From Pelomonas caseinilytica (GTDB taxonomy: Bacteria; Pseudomonadota; Gammaproteobacteria; Burkholderiales; Burkholderiaceae_C): a stretch of 64,000 nt of DNA. The DNA is taken from positions 248,001 to 312,000 of the forward strand of contig NZ_JAJTWT010000001.1 in the NCBI RefSeq assembly GCF_021353235.1, in the 5' to 3' direction. Under the pieces are notes generated by a model. It was not told where the DNA came from, ran no database searches, and saw only the letters and a program-made list of their open reading frames with translations. The number at the start of each line of letters is the position of its first letter. The stretch's first letter is position 1. This document shows positions 26,213 to 36,634 of the stretch, in pieces. Made by a program: the position numbers and the translations under genes.

Positions 26213-27532
26213 ATGGCTCGTCCGCACCTGGCGCTCAATCTCTTCTGGCGCACCTTCGCCTGGCTGGCCCTGCTGCTGGCCGGCGCGGTGCTGGCCTGGC
26301 AGCAGACCTTCAAGCTGCTGGAGGCCGAGCCGCGCGCGCTGGAGTCGGCCGAGCAGCTGGCCGGCCTGGTCAAGCTCAGCCGCATCGCGCTGGAGCACAC
26401 CGACCCGATCAACCGCGTCGCCGTCATCACCTCGATGTCCAGCGGCGACGTCGTTCAGGTGCGCGTGGCCGAGACGCGCGACCGCTGGCTGCCCTACGAC
26501 ACCAGCCCCTTCGCCAAGCGCCTGGCCGCCGAACTGCGCCAGACCCTGGGCCCCGACACCGTCGTCGCCCGCAGCGTCAACGACGTGCCGGGCCTATGGG
26601 TGCGCTACATCGTCGGCGAGGACGCCTTCTGGCTCAAGACCAGCGCCACGCCGCTGTCCATCTCGCTGACGAGCAACTGGTGGTGGGTGCTCATCGCCCT
26701 GCTGGCGACCGTGGTGGGCTCGGCGCTGATCGCCCGTCTCATCAACCAGCCGCTGCGCGAGCTGGCCGAGGCCGCCGGCCGCATCCGCGAGGGCGAGTAC
26801 GACTCGCGCCTGGACGAGACCACCATGACCAGCGAGATCCGCGAGGTCAACATGGGCTTCAACCGCATGGCGCGCGAACTGGCCAAGCTGGAGGAAGACC
26901 GCGCCGTCATGCTGGCCGGCATCTCCCACGACCTGCGCACGCCACTGGCCCGGCTGCGCCTGGAGACCGAGATGAGCGTGCAGGACGAGCAGGCGCGCCA
27001 TTTCATGGCCCAGGACATCGACCAGCTCGACGCCATCATCAGCAAGTTCATGGACTATGCGCGGCCCAACGAGACCCAGCTGCGCGAGACCCGGCTGACC
27101 GACGTCGTCGAGCGCGAGGTGCAGGGCTTCCGCGACCCCGACCAGATCCGCTTCCGCGTGCAGGTCAGCTCAGCCCTCAAGGTCTTCGTGGACGACACGG
27201 AGCTGGGCCGCGTGCTGCTCAACCTTTTCGAGAACGCCCGGCGCTACGGCCACGGGCCCGGCGAACCCGCGCGGGTGGACGTGAGCGCCACGCGCCAGGG
27301 CTCGTGGGTGGAGCTGCGCGTGCGCGACCACGGCCCCGGCGTGCCGCCCGACCGCCTGGCCCGGCTGACCACGCCCTTCTACCGCGGCGATGCCGCGCGC
27401 ACCGCCGCCAGCGGCGCGGGCCTGGGACTGGCCATCGTCGAGAAGTCGGTCCAGCGGCTGGGTGGCCAGCTGTCCATCAGCAATGCCGAGGGCGGCGGCC
27501 TGGTCACCGTACTCAAGCTCCAGGCCGGGTGA
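26213..27532 (+). CDS. envZ: Osmosensor histidine kinase EnvZ
   Basis: 439 aa. Two transmembrane helices (about 11-30 and 155-176) flank a periplasmic domain. HAMP (INQPLRELAEAAGRIREGEY) leads to the H box LAGISHDLRTPLARLRLE with His239, the N box NLFENARRYG and G boxes DHGPGVP and GAGLGLAIV. RTPLARLRLETEMS is typical of EnvZ proper. Phosphorylates and dephosphorylates OmpR. No clear SD precedes the ATG at 26213, and the leader is occupied by the repeat. Confidence 0.94.
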   Translation: MARPHLALNLFWRTFAWLALLLAGAVLAWQQTFKLLEAEPRALESAEQLAGLVKLSRIALEHTDPINRVAVITSMSSGDVVQVRVAETRDRWLPYDTSPFAKRLAAELRQTLGPDTVVARSVNDVPGLWVRYIVGEDAFWLKTSATPLSISLTSNWWWVLIALLATVVGSALIARLINQPLRELAEAAGRIREGEYDSRLDETTMTSEIREVNMGFNRMARELAKLEEDRAVMLAGISHDLRTPLARLRLETEMSVQDEQARHFMAQDIDQLDAIISKFMDYARPNETQLRETRLTDVVEREVQGFRDPDQIRFRVQVSSALKVFVDDTELGRVLLNLFENARRYGHGPGEPARVDVSATRQGSWVELRVRDHGPGVPPDRLARLTTPFYRGDAARTAASGAGLGLAIVEKSVQRLGGQLSISNAEGGGLVTVLKLQAG

Positions 27533-27544
27533 CTGGAAGCCCCC

Positions 27545-27680
27545 GGCCCGGCCCCACGCGCTGAACGCGGCGCGGGTCCAGTCCGCCCCCCGAGGGGGCG
27601 GCGATGCTTGCGGCATCGAGCCGCAAGCACATCGCCAGCGCGGGCCGGCTTGGGAGCGGCCCAGCGCTCGGCCCGCAATA
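27545..27680 (+). repeat. Multi-hairpin dispersed repeat, copy 2 (after envZ)
   Basis: Same order of parts as copy 1: CGCGCTGAACGCGGCGCG, GCCCCCCGAGGGGGC, then GCGATGCTTGCGGC-atcga with GCCGCAAGCACATCGC, and GGGCCGGCTTGGGAGCGG with GCGCTCGGCCC. Compared with copy 1, both sides of the middle stem have changed together so pairing is kept. It starts 13 bp after the envZ stop and runs towards ispF (convergent). A short open frame beginning MLAASSRKHIA is a by-product of the repeat. Confidence 0.78.
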
Positions 27681-27727
27681 CCGGCGTTTCGTGCTCTGCG
27701 TGCAGCCGACCATCAACGACTGGGAGC

Positions 27728-28225
27728 CTAGCCTGCCAGCAGGCAGACCGCCCGCGCCTCGATGGCGCGGCCCTCGCCCACGGGGCCCATCTTCTCGGCC
27801 GTCTTGGCCTTGACGTTGACCTGACCCACCTCCACGCCCAGCACCTCGGCCAGGCGGGCGCGCATGGCCGGGATGTGCGGCGCCATCTTGGGCGCCTGGG
27901 CGACGATGGTGGCGTCCACGTTCACGATCCGCCAGCCCACCTCGCACACGCGGCGGTAGGCCTCGGCCAGCAGCACCATGGAGTCGGCCCCCTTGAACTC
28001 GGCAGCCGTGTCCGGGAAGAGCTTGCCGATGTCGCCCAGGGCCGCGGCGCCGAGCAGGGCGTCGGTGATGGCATGGGCCAGGGCGTCGGCGTCGGAGTGG
28101 CCGAGCAGCCCGTGGCTGTGCGGGATGGTGACACCGCCGAGGACGAGGGGGCGGCCGGTGACGAGCTGGTGGGTGTCCCAGCCTTCGCCGATGCGAAGCG
28201 GTGGGAGGGAAGGCAGAGCAGGCAT
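27728..28225 (-). CDS. ispF: 2-C-methyl-D-erythritol 2,4-cyclodiphosphate synthase
   Basis: 165 aa; fifth enzyme of the non-mevalonate isoprenoid pathway, cytosolic trimer. The metal site is DTHQL (Asp17, His19) and [33 protein letters not shown] and the C-terminal [19 protein letters not shown] are standard. Start taken at ATG 28225; the longer frame lies antisense to the patatin gene. In many betaproteobacteria ispF is next to ispD; here ispD is about 7 kb away. Confidence 0.95.
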   Translation of the reverse strand: MPALPSLPPLRIGEGWDTHQLVTGRPLVLGGVTIPHSHGLLGHSDADALAHAITDALLGAAALGDIGKLFPDTAAEFKGADSMVLLAEAYRRVCEVGWRIVNVDATIVAQAPKMAPHIPAMRARLAEVLGVEVGQVNVKAKTAEKMGPVGEGRAIEARAVCLLAG

Positions 28226-28264
28226 GGGCGGATTCTCGCGGACGCTGCTATGGTGCGCCCCGCC

Positions 28265-30469
28265 ATGAAACGACTCGCCCTCGCCTCCCTGCTGGTGCTG
28301 TGCCAGCTCGTGTACGCCCAGCCCGCCGAACCGGGACCGCCGCAGCGGCCCAGGATAGGCCTGGTGCTCTCCGGCGGCGGCGCGCGCGGCCTGGCCCACA
28401 TCGGCGTGCTGCGGGTGCTGGAGGAGCTGCGGGTACCGGTGGACCTCATCGTCGGCACCAGCATGGGCGCCGTCGTCGGCGGCGCCTACGCCTCGGGCCG
28501 CAGCGTCGACGAGCTCGAGGCCCTGGTGAAGGGCGCCAACTGGAATTCCATCCTGGCCGACCGCCCGGCCCGCGACCGTCTCTCCATCCGCCGGCGCGAA
28601 GACGACGAGCGCCTGCCCTCGCGCATCGAGTTCGGCTTCGACCTGCAGCACGGCGCCATGCTGCCCAGCGGCGCCGCCGCCAACGGCCAGCTGGAGGCGA
28701 CGCTGTCCTCGCTGCTGCCGGCCCTGCGCGCCGAGGAGCCGCTGAGGAAGCTGCCCATCCCCTTCCGTGCCGTGGCGACCGACCTGCTGTCGGGGGCCAT
28801 GCTCGACCAGGCCGACACGCCCCTCTTCCAGGCCCTGCGCGCCTCCATGGCCGTGCCGGGGGTGTTCGCGCCGCTGCGCGTCAACGGCCGGCCGCTCGTG
28901 GACGGCGGCCTGGTGCGCAACCTGCCGGTGGACCTGGCGCGCCAGCTCGGCGCCGACGTCATCATCGCCGTCAACGTCGGCACGCCGCTGCTCGAAGACC
29001 GCGAGATCACCAGCGCCGTGGCGGTGGCCGACCAGATGCTGCAGATCCTGACGGAGCAGAACGTGCAGCGCTCGCTGCGCGAACTGCGCCCCCAGGACAT
29101 CGTCATCGACCCGGACCTGCCCGGCATGGGCTTCATGGACTTCTCGCGGGCCGACGAGGCCATGGCCACCGGCCGCCGCGCCGCCCTGGCTGCCGTCTCG
29201 CGGCTGCAGGCCCTGGCGGCGCCCGCCGCCCAGGCCGCGCTGCAGGCCCACCGCCTGGCGCCGCCCGAGTCGGCCATGCAGGCCCTGCCTCTGGCCGAGC
29301 TCACCATCGAAGGCACCCGGCGGCTCAACCCCGAGGCGCTGCGCGTCGAGCTGGCCCTCAAGCCCGGCGCTCCGGTCGGCCGCGCCGAACTCAACCGTGT
29401 GGTGGAGCAGCTCGACGGCACCGGCGACCTCGAACGCATCGAGATGGCCATCGACGACCGCGACGGCCGCCGCAGCGTGGGCCTCAAGCTCACCGAGGCC
29501 GACTGGGCCGCCAGCAAGCTACGCCTGGGCCTGGAGCTCTACAGTAACTTCGCCGACGCCAACCGCTACTCCCTGGTCGGCATGCACGTCGCCGACTGGC
29601 TCAACAGCTGGGGCGCCGAGCTGCGCTCCATCGCCCGCATCGGCTCCACGCGCGGCTTGAACACCGAGTTCTACCAACCCATCGGCCCCGGCTCGCGCTG
29701 GTTCGCCAGCGCCAAGCTGGGCTACGAGGCCGGCAGCAACGACGTCTTCAACCAGGGCCAGCGTTCGCTGCGCCTGTCCAGCAGCCTCACCGAGGCCCAG
29801 CTCGAACTCGGCCGGCGCGTCGCCGGCCTCGGCGACCTGCGCTTCGGCCTGGGCAAGCTGCGCGCGGCCGACGAGGTCATCCTGCCGGCGCCGCCGGGCG
29901 GCGGCACGCGTTCGCAGTTCTATGACCAGCAGTACTTCGAGCTCCACACCGACACCCTGGACTCGCTGGCCTTCCCCAGCCGCGGCCAATGGCTGACGGC
30001 ACGCATCGAATGGCTCAAGCCGCGCCGCGAGGACCGCGTCATCAACGCCTCGCTGATCGGCCTCAGCGCCTTCCGCCTTGGCGAATGGGCCGGCCAGCTC
30101 TATGGCGAAGCGGCCCACGCCGAGCGCGGCCAGACGCGGTCGCTCGGCGGCTACCTGCGCCTGTCGGGCACGCCGGACGCCTCCCTGGTGGGCGAGAACA
30201 TGACGCTGGTGCGCGTCGTGATGGCGCGGCGCATCGGCGAGATGCCGGTGGGCCTGGGCGGCGCCGTGCGCGTGGGGTTTTCGCTGGAGACCGGCGCCGT
30301 CGGCGACGGCGCGGGCCTGAAGCTGTCCAACCTGCCGCGCAACGGCTGGAAGCAGGCGGCCAGCGGCTTCCTCAGCGTGGACACCCGCTTCGGCCCCTTC
30401 TTCCTGGCCCTGGGCGCCACGCGCGGCGGCGAGACGGCGGCCTACCTGCTGCTCGGGCCCACCTGGTGA
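28265..30469 (+). CDS. Patatin-like phospholipase with POTRA and outer-membrane barrel (type Vd-like)
   Basis: 734 aa. Signal peptide (about 1-18, ending VYA). The patatin domain has the oxyanion motif [13 protein letters not shown], catalytic Ser66 in GTSMG and Asp213 in VDGG. After about residue 335 a POTRA-like segment ([20 protein letters not shown]) leads into a C-terminal beta-barrel ([18 protein letters not shown] onward) ending in an aromatic residue (LLGPTW). This is the PlpD-type layout: a lipase presented through the outer membrane. The start is chosen just ahead of the signal peptide; ispF is divergent 39 bp away. Confidence 0.9.
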   Translation: MKRLALASLLVLCQLVYAQPAEPGPPQRPRIGLVLSGGGARGLAHIGVLRVLEELRVPVDLIVGTSMGAVVGGAYASGRSVDELEALVKGANWNSILADRPARDRLSIRRREDDERLPSRIEFGFDLQHGAMLPSGAAANGQLEATLSSLLPALRAEEPLRKLPIPFRAVATDLLSGAMLDQADTPLFQALRASMAVPGVFAPLRVNGRPLVDGGLVRNLPVDLARQLGADVIIAVNVGTPLLEDREITSAVAVADQMLQILTEQNVQRSLRELRPQDIVIDPDLPGMGFMDFSRADEAMATGRRAALAAVSRLQALAAPAAQAALQAHRLAPPESAMQALPLAELTIEGTRRLNPEALRVELALKPGAPVGRAELNRVVEQLDGTGDLERIEMAIDDRDGRRSVGLKLTEADWAASKLRLGLELYSNFADANRYSLVGMHVADWLNSWGAELRSIARIGSTRGLNTEFYQPIGPGSRWFASAKLGYEAGSNDVFNQGQRSLRLSSSLTEAQLELGRRVAGLGDLRFGLGKLRAADEVILPAPPGGGTRSQFYDQQYFELHTDTLDSLAFPSRGQWLTARIEWLKPRREDRVINASLIGLSAFRLGEWAGQLYGEAAHAERGQTRSLGGYLRLSGTPDASLVGENMTLVRVVMARRIGEMPVGLGGAVRVGFSLETGAVGDGAGLKLSNLPRNGWKQAASGFLSVDTRFGPFFLALGATRGGETAAYLLLGPTW

Positions 30470-30688
30470 TGCCCCGGGGCCGAGCCACGCCGACGCCTCG
30501 CCGCCAGCCCTGACGGCTCGTCAGGCGATCCCGACAACGAGTCAGCATCCCCTGGGGCGATCTTGCACCCTTCCCTATTGGAGGCGGTGCCGGACCTTTC
30601 TATGGTGGCGGCCGTGCAAAGACGAGCCGCCCCATCGGCCCCGCCATGCCGGTGGGCGAGTTCGTCCGATTCTGAGAAGGAGGCGACG

Positions 30689-31237
30689 ATGAACCCACCA
30701 GCCCTCGCTGTGATGCCCCATGCCGGCAGGCCGGCCGAGCCGCCGGAAACAGGCCAGTACCTGACCTTCGCGCTGGGTACGGAGATGTTCGGGATCGGCA
30801 TCCTGCACATCAAGGAAATCATCGAGTACGGCACGCCGACGGCGGTGCCGATGATGCCGGGCTTCGTGCGCGGCGTGATCAACCTGCGCGGCGCGGTGGT
30901 GCCCGTGATCGACCTGGCCAGCCGCTTCGGCGGACAGGCCTCGGCGGTCACCCGCAAGACCTGCATCGTGATCGTGGAGTTGCAGTTCGCCGACGGCCAG
31001 GCGCGCGTGCTCGGCGCCGTCGTGGACGCGGTCAGCGCCGTGCTGGAGATCGGCCGGTCGGACATCGAGCCGCCGCCCAGCTTCGGCACCCGCATCCGCA
31101 CCGATTTCATCGCCGGCATGGCCAAGGTCGATGGCCGCTTCGTCATCCTGCTGGACGTCCAGCGCGTGCTGTCCATGGACGAGATGGCCACGCTGGCCGG
31201 GGCCGCGAGCGCCGCAACGCCAGAGGGGCAGAACTGA
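30689..31237 (+). CDS. cheW: Chemotaxis coupling protein CheW
   Basis: 182 aa. CheW-domain signatures: [40 protein letters not shown] and [20 protein letters not shown]. It links chemoreceptors to the kinase CheA. AAGGAGG precedes the ATG at 30689, which decides the start over a longer frame. Its stop shares one base with the next gene (TGATG), so receptor and coupler are co-translated. No cheA, cheR, cheB or cheY is nearby, so the proteins must feed an array encoded elsewhere. Confidence 0.92.
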   Translation: MNPPALAVMPHAGRPAEPPETGQYLTFALGTEMFGIGILHIKEIIEYGTPTAVPMMPGFVRGVINLRGAVVPVIDLASRFGGQASAVTRKTCIVIVELQFADGQARVLGAVVDAVSAVLEIGRSDIEPPPSFGTRIRTDFIAGMAKVDGRFVILLDVQRVLSMDEMATLAGAASAATPEGQN

Positions 31238-32889
31238 TGCGACTGACCACGGGACTCAAGATCGGCACCATCACCATCGGGCTGATGCTGGCGCTGGTGT
31301 CGGTGCTGTTCGTGGCCTACGGCCGCAACCAGCGCGACGAAGCGATCGCCAGCGAAGTCGCATCCGCGCGCTCCCTCATCCTGATGAGCGAAGCCATCCG
31401 GCAGGGCATGGGCGCCAAGTGGGAGAAGGGCCTGTTCTCGGTCGAGCAACTGCGCGAGCTCGCCAAGCTGGACGACCCGACGCTGCGGCGCGAGAAGATC
31501 CTCGCCACGGTGCCGGTCGTGACGGCCTGGGAAGCCGCCAAGGCCAAGGCGGCCGAGGGCGGCTTCGAGTTCCGCACCCCCCGGGCCGGCGCGCGCAACC
31601 GCGACAACGAGCCCGATGCCCAGGAGCGGGTGGCCCTCGAATGGCTCGCCGCCAACCCCGGTTCCAGCGAGTACTCGATGGTCGACCCGCAGATCAACGC
31701 GGTGCGCTATTTCCGGCCCGTGCGCCTGGGCCAGCAATGCCTGATCTGCCACGGCGAGCCAGCCACGGCGCGAACGCTGTGGAACCGCGACGATGGCCGC
31801 GACGTGCTGGGCTACCCGATGGAGGGCAAGAAGGCCGGGGACATGCATGGCGCCTTCGAGATCATCAAGCCGCTGGCGCAGGCGGACGCCGCCGTGCGCA
31901 GCGCGCTGCTGAAGGCGGCCGGCCTGGCCCTGCCGCTGCTGGTCGCGGCCGTCGTTGCCATCCTCCTGCTGGCTCGCTCCATCACCCGGCCGCTGGGCTT
32001 TGCCGTGCATGCGGCCAACCGGCTGGCCGAAGGCGACCTGACGGTGCGCATGGAGGTGCGCTCCAACGACGAGACGGGCCAGCTGATCGAGGCCATGCAG
32101 ACCATGGTGTCGCGCCTGGCGCCGGTGGTCGCCGAGGTCCGCGGCGCCGCGGACACGCTGAGTTCGGCTTCCGAGGAGGTCAGCGCCACGGCGCAGCACC
32201 TCAGCCAGGGTGCGAGCGCGCAGTCGGCCGCCGTGGAAGCCGCGGCATCGGAAATCGTGCAGATGCGGGAAGCGGCGGCGGCCAGCGCCGACAAGGCCGC
32301 GGCCAACTATGAGACCGCGAACCGGGCGGCGCTCGACGCCCGCGACGGTGGCGATGCCGTGTCGCACACCGTGCAGGCGATGAAGTCGATCGCGACCAAG
32401 ATCGGCGTGGTCGACGACATCGCCTACCAGACCAACCTGCTGGCACTCAACGCCGCCATCGAGGCGGCCCGTGCCGGCGAACACGGCAAGGGCTTCGCCG
32501 TGGTGGCGGCCGAGGTTCGCAAGCTGGCCGAACACAGCCAGGCCGCGGCCCAGGAGATCAGCCAGTTGGCCAACGACTCGTTGAAGCTGGCCGATCGCGC
32601 CGGCCAGCTGATCGGCGACGTGGTGCCCCGCATCCAGGACGCTGCAGCCGTGGTCCGTGACATGGCGTCGGCGGCCCGGCAGCAGGCAGGCAGCGTCGAG
32701 CACGTCGCCACGGCCATGTCGCGGCTGGACGAGACCACCCACCACAACGCAGCGGCGTCCGAGGAACTCGCGACCACGGCGGAAGAGGTCAGCGCCCAGG
32801 CCGCGCAGTTGCAGCAGCTGATGGAGTACTTCAAGGTCGGCGAGTCGGCGATGAATCCGCCGCAACGCCAAGCCGCAACCCACGTCTGA
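31237..32889 (+). CDS. Methyl-accepting chemotaxis protein with periplasmic haem-c (Tll0287/DUF3365-like) sensor
   Basis: 550 aa. One helix near the N-terminus (about 8-28) and one at about 215-238 bracket a periplasmic domain of about 185 residues. That domain contains C168-LI-C171-H172, a covalent haem-c motif, in the context [18 protein letters not shown] typical of the DUF3365/Tll0287-like family. HAMP and a signalling domain follow, with the hairpin tip [20 protein letters not shown]. It probably senses redox state or a gas. Co-translated with cheW and followed 29 bp later by a second receptor. Confidence 0.88.
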   Translation: MRLTTGLKIGTITIGLMLALVSVLFVAYGRNQRDEAIASEVASARSLILMSEAIRQGMGAKWEKGLFSVEQLRELAKLDDPTLRREKILATVPVVTAWEAAKAKAAEGGFEFRTPRAGARNRDNEPDAQERVALEWLAANPGSSEYSMVDPQINAVRYFRPVRLGQQCLICHGEPATARTLWNRDDGRDVLGYPMEGKKAGDMHGAFEIIKPLAQADAAVRSALLKAAGLALPLLVAAVVAILLLARSITRPLGFAVHAANRLAEGDLTVRMEVRSNDETGQLIEAMQTMVSRLAPVVAEVRGAADTLSSASEEVSATAQHLSQGASAQSAAVEAAASEIVQMREAAAASADKAAANYETANRAALDARDGGDAVSHTVQAMKSIATKIGVVDDIAYQTNLLALNAAIEAARAGEHGKGFAVVAAEVRKLAEHSQAAAQEISQLANDSLKLADRAGQLIGDVVPRIQDAAAVVRDMASAARQQAGSVEHVATAMSRLDETTHHNAAASEELATTAEEVSAQAAQLQQLMEYFKVGESAMNPPQRQAATHV

Positions 32890-32918
32890 GAGCAACCACG
32901 CCGACAGGAGCCCCGCCC

Positions 32919-34844
32919 ATGAACCCGTTCAGCCCCGCGATCAAGGTGCTTCACGCGATGAAGTACCCCTACAAGCTCGGGCTCGTGAGCCTGTTCTTCG
33001 CCCTGCCCATCGTGGCGCTGGTGGTTCTGCTGGCGCAGGAGACGCAAGCCAGCATCGCGTTCACGCAGGCGGAGCGGGACGGCGTCGAGTACGTCCAGCC
33101 CCTGCGGGAACTGCTGGAACACATGCAGCAGCACCGCGGCATGGCCGGCGCCTACCTGGGCGGCGACGCATCGTTCGAGGGCCGGCTGGCCGAGAAGGAG
33201 CGCCAGATCGCGCAAGTGCTGGAGCGGGCGCAGGCCACGGACGCGCGCCACCCGGAGTTCAACCTGTCCGACCGCCTGCAGGCCCTTGCGCGGGAATGGG
33301 CCAACGTGGCGGCCACGGCGGCCCACACCAGCCCGGCCGAGAGCTTCGCGCTGCATACCGCCTGCATTTCCCGGTTGATGGGCCTGCTCACCGACGCGGC
33401 CGACGCCTCCAACCTGACGCTGGACCCGGACCTGGGCACTTACTACGTCATGGATGCGGTGGTCAGCCGGCTGCCGGCCATGACCGAGAGCCTGGGCCAG
33501 GCGCGGGCCCTGGGCGCGGCCGCGGCGGCCCGCCATGGCGCCACCGTCGAGGAGCGGGCGCGGCTGAGCGGCCTGCACGGCACCGTGCGCGCCACTCTGC
33601 AGGGCGCGAACCGCGGCCTGAGGATCGCGATGAACGCGAACGGCCCGCTGAAGACCCGGCTGCAGGCCGCCGCAGCCGAGCAGGACGCGTCCGTGCAGGC
33701 CTTCCTCGACCGGCTGGACAGCCAGTTGATCCGCGCGCCGGAGATCACCGTCACCGCCAGGGACTACTTCGACGCGGCGACCGCCACCATCGCCGGCATC
33801 TACCGGCTGGACGACCTGCTCGCACCCGAACTGGACCGCATGCTGGGCGAGCGCATCGACAAGCTGGCCTGGAAGCGTTCGGCCATGCTGGGCCTGGTGG
33901 CCCTGGCCCTGCTCTTCGTGGCCTACCTCTACGTGTCGTTCTACCTTTCGGTGATGCAGGTGGTGCACAGCCTGGAAGACGCCTCGCAGGGCATGGCCGC
34001 CGGCGACCTCGAGGCCCGCGCACGCGAGCTCGGCAATGACGAACTGGCCCGGGTGTCGGCCAGCTTCAACGGCATGGCTGAAAAGCTGAGGGAGATCGTC
34101 GCGCAGGTCCGCAGCGCGGCACAGGAGCTGTTGACGGCGGGCGGCGAGGTCGCCGGCATGGCGCAGTCCATCTCCCGCACCGTGTCGGAGGAGGCCGCCA
34201 GCGTCGAAGAGACCTCGGCATCGGTGGAGCAGATGAGCGCGTCGATCGCGCAGAACACCGGGAACGCCGGCGTGACGGACGAGATGGCGGCCAGGGCGGC
34301 CCGGCAGGCGGCCGAGGGCGGCGCGGCCGTGGCGCAGACGACCGGGGCGATGAAGAGCATCGCCGCCAAGGTCGGCATCATCGACGACATCGCCTACCAG
34401 ACCAACCTGCTGGCCCTGAACGCGGCCATCGAAGCCGCACGCGCCGGGGAAAGCGGCAAGGGCTTCGCCGTCGTGGCGGCCGAGGTGCGCAAGCTCGCCG
34501 AGCGCAGCCAGGTGGCGGCGCTGGAGATCGGCGAGCTGGCGGGGAACTCCGTCGAGAAGGCCGAGCATGCGGGCCAGCTGCTGGGCGCGATGGTGCCCAG
34601 CATCCAGAAGACCTCGGAGCTGGTGCAGCAGATCGCTGCCGCGTCGCAGGAGCAGGCCTCGGGCGTCGGGCAGATCAACGCGGCCATGGTCCAGCTGAGC
34701 CGGACGACGCAGCACAGCGCAGGCGCCGCCGAGGAACTCGCGGCGACCGCGGAAGCGCTGAGTGCCCAGGCCACGCAGCTGCAGACGCTGATGGCCTTCT
34801 TCAGGATCGGCCGCGCACCGGTGGCCGCCGTCGCGGCACGCTGA
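32919..34844 (+). CDS. Methyl-accepting chemotaxis protein with helical periplasmic domain
   Basis: 641 aa. Helices at about 20-41 and 325-346 enclose a roughly 280-residue, mostly helical periplasmic domain with a NIT-like motif ([18 protein letters not shown], about 67-84). HAMP then a signalling domain with [20 protein letters not shown] and the conserved tip [23 protein letters not shown]-type domains bind nitrate or nitrite in known examples; here the ligand is unknown. It is followed by the remnant of a third receptor, so this locus has expanded by duplication and loss. Confidence 0.9.
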   Translation: MNPFSPAIKVLHAMKYPYKLGLVSLFFALPIVALVVLLAQETQASIAFTQAERDGVEYVQPLRELLEHMQQHRGMAGAYLGGDASFEGRLAEKERQIAQVLERAQATDARHPEFNLSDRLQALAREWANVAATAAHTSPAESFALHTACISRLMGLLTDAADASNLTLDPDLGTYYVMDAVVSRLPAMTESLGQARALGAAAAARHGATVEERARLSGLHGTVRATLQGANRGLRIAMNANGPLKTRLQAAAAEQDASVQAFLDRLDSQLIRAPEITVTARDYFDAATATIAGIYRLDDLLAPELDRMLGERIDKLAWKRSAMLGLVALALLFVAYLYVSFYLSVMQVVHSLEDASQGMAAGDLEARARELGNDELARVSASFNGMAEKLREIVAQVRSAAQELLTAGGEVAGMAQSISRTVSEEAASVEETSASVEQMSASIAQNTGNAGVTDEMAARAARQAAEGGAAVAQTTGAMKSIAAKVGIIDDIAYQTNLLALNAAIEAARAGESGKGFAVVAAEVRKLAERSQVAALEIGELAGNSVEKAEHAGQLLGAMVPSIQKTSELVQQIAAASQEQASGVGQINAAMVQLSRTTQHSAGAAEELAATAEALSAQATQLQTLMAFFRIGRAPVAAVAAR

Positions 34845-34888
34845 CCCGGCCGGCAGGCCCACCCTCTCGCAGCTGACCAGGAGATGCC

Positions 34889-35079
34889 ATGCGACTGAAC
34901 ACGCCGGTGACCGGACAGGAATTCCTGATCGACGCCGACCGCGACCAGGTCGACCAGGCCAAGGCCAGGGCACGCAGTTGCTGGACATGATGTCCTTCTT
35001 CCGCCTCGACGGCCCGGCCGCGCCGGCGAGCGCCCAGGCCCCGCGGCGAGAGGCGTTCTACGCGAGGCAGCCAGGCTGA
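34889..35079 (+). pseudogene. Remnant of a chemoreceptor gene (internally deleted)
   Basis: An SD (AGGAGA) and ATG at 34889 open a frame MRLNTPVTGQEFLIDADRDQ that stops after 34 codons at 34990. From about 34960 another frame reads QGTQLLDMMSFFRLDGPAAP to a stop at 35077-35079; this is the typical C-terminus of a chemoreceptor (QLQxLMxFFRL, compare [12 protein letters not shown] in the preceding gene). So the first codons and last 35 or so codons of a receptor have been joined out of frame with the middle lost. The last bases overlap the ispD 3' end on the other strand. Confidence 0.72.
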
Positions 35080-35756
35080 AGCAGGCGCCCGGCGAGGGCG
35101 AAGTCCTCCGGCCACGTCACCTTGAAGTTGGCCATCGAGGCGCGCACCAGCTGGGGCGCAAGGCCCAGGGCCTCGACGGCGCTGGCCTCGTCGGTGGCGG
35201 CGGCCCCCATGGCCGTCAAGGCGCGTTCGACGAGGCCGAGGCGGAACATCTGCGGCGTCTGGGCCGCCCATTTGTCGCGGCGGTCGATGGTGGCGGCGAC
35301 GCGGCCCTGGGCATCGCCGGCCTTGAGCGTGTCGGCCACCGGCTGGGCGAGCAGGCCGCCGACCGCGTCGGGGAGGCAGGCGTCGATGAGGGCGTCCACC
35401 CACTCGGGCCGCAGCAGGCAGCGGGCGGCGTCGTGCACCAGCACCCAGTCGCCCTCGCCTACCCCGCGGCGGCGCAGTTCGGCCAGGCCGCCGAGCACGC
35501 TCTCCGCACGGCTGGCGCCGCCGACGCGCGCCAGCCAGCCCGCGTAGCCGGGCACGGCGGCCTCGAAGCGGTCGTCCTGCGGCGACAGCACCACCAGCGT
35601 CTGCGCCAGGCGCGGCACGGCAGCCAGCGCCGCCAGCGTGTGGGCCAGCATGGGACGGCCGGCGATGTCCACGTACTGCTTGGGCATGCCGGCGCCTGAG
35701 CGTTCGCCGACACCGGCGGCAGGCACGAGGGCGAAGAGTCTCGGGGGAGGCGTCAT
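35058..35756 (-). CDS. ispD: 2-C-methyl-D-erythritol 4-phosphate cytidylyltransferase
   Basis: 232 aa; third step of the non-mevalonate isoprenoid pathway, making CDP-methylerythritol. N-terminal nucleotide motif LVPAAGVGERSGAGMPKQYV, then VLVHDAARCLL and the IDRRDKWAAQTPQMFRL segment that contains the conserved Arg/Thr contacts. ATG at 35756 overlaps the upstream hydrolase stop (ATGA). Its 3' end overlaps the receptor remnant on the plus strand by about 22 bp, suggesting the remnant was trimmed up to ispD. Confidence 0.95.
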   Translation of the reverse strand: MTPPPRLFALVPAAGVGERSGAGMPKQYVDIAGRPMLAHTLAALAAVPRLAQTLVVLSPQDDRFEAAVPGYAGWLARVGGASRAESVLGGLAELRRRGVGEGDWVLVHDAARCLLRPEWVDALIDACLPDAVGGLLAQPVADTLKAGDAQGRVAATIDRRDKWAAQTPQMFRLGLVERALTAMGAAATDEASAVEALGLAPQLVRASMANFKVTWPEDFALAGRLLQPGCLA

Positions 35757-36634
35757 CCCGGCATTTTCGCCAGCGCATGGCGCACGGCGATGAGCACGGC
35801 CTGGGGCGCCTCGATCTGCGGGTAGTGGCCCACGCGCGGCAGCTCGACGATGTCCGCCGGGATGGCCAGTTCGCGCAGCCGCGCCACCATGTGGGCGCCG
35901 GAGACGGGGTCGGCGCTGCCGTTCACCACCGTCAGCGGCACGGGGCAGCGCTGCAGGGCCCCCACCCAGCGCTCGCGGTGTTGGCGGCGCTCGACCATGT
36001 AGCGGATCAGCCCCGGCAGCGCGGCCAGGCCGCCATCGCGGCTCATCAGGTGCCACATGGCATCCACCTCGGCGGCCGTGGGCTTGACGTCGCCCGCGAT
36101 GGCGCTCAGGTTGGCGCCCAGGCGCGCGCGGCTGGAGCGGCGCGCCACCAGCGGCCCCAGCGGCGACAACAGCAGCTTCTGCATCAGCACCGGCCGGTGG
36201 GTCTCGGGAAAGAGCCCGCCGTTGAGCAGGATGACGCCGCGCAGTCGCACGGGCAGGCGGCCGTCGAGCTGGCGGGCGATCAGCTCCTGGGCCACCGTGT
36301 CGCCGAGGTCGTGGGCGAGCACGGCGCATTCCCGGGCGCCGGCCTCGGCCAGGGCGGCGAGGAAGAGATCGGCCTGCTCGGCGACGGTGTAGCGGTGCCC
36401 GCGCGGCTTGGCCGAGAAGCCCAGGCCCAGCATGTCGGCCGCGACGAGCCGGTGGTCCTGCGCCAGGCCGGGCCAGAGCTTGCACCAGTCCCAGCTCGCC
36501 GTCGGGAAGCCGTGGATGAGCAGCAGCGGCGGCGCATCGGCGGGACCGTCGGTGCGCAGGAACACCGCATGGCCGCGGAAATCGAAGTGGCGCCCCGCCG
36601 CCGCCCAGGCTTCGACGCTGGGCCAGCCGGTCAC
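35753..36634 (-). CDS. Alpha/beta hydrolase (haloalkane dehalogenase/epoxide hydrolase-like)
   Basis: 293 aa, GTG start overlapping the upstream aldolase stop (GTGA). LLLIHGFPTASWDW is the oxyanion loop. The nucleophile elbow reads LAHDLGDTVA, so the nucleophile position is Asp109 rather than Ser, as in haloalkane dehalogenases and epoxide hydrolases. The catalytic His is in RVGHYPQIEAP. Asp-type members attack halides or epoxides; the true substrate cannot be deduced. It is the middle gene of aldolase-hydrolase-ispD with overlapping ends. Confidence 0.83.
   Translation of the reverse strand: MTGWPSVEAWAAAGRHFDFRGHAVFLRTDGPADAPPLLLIHGFPTASWDWCKLWPGLAQDHRLVAADMLGLGFSAKPRGHRYTVAEQADLFLAALAEAGARECAVLAHDLGDTVAQELIARQLDGRLPVRLRGVILLNGGLFPETHRPVLMQKLLLSPLGPLVARRSSRARLGANLSAIAGDVKPTAAEVDAMWHLMSRDGGLAALPGLIRYMVERRQHRERWVGALQRCPVPLTVVNGSADPVSGAHMVARLRELAIPADIVELPRVGHYPQIEAPQAVLIAVRHALAKMPG

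Noticed and set aside
27604-27813. Open frames beginning MLAASSRKHIA at 27604 and, on the minus strand, 42635
   Set aside because: Both arise from the same dispersed repeat, so the peptide similarity is due to the repeat and is not a conserved protein or true kinase N-terminus.
30470-30688. Flagellar sigma28 promoter before cheW
   Set aside because: No TAAA-N15-GCCGATAA-like match could be found in the 219-bp region.
32340-34500. Recent duplication of the two chemoreceptor genes
   Set aside because: Their identity is confined to the signalling domain tip, which is conserved in all chemoreceptors; sensor domains are unrelated.
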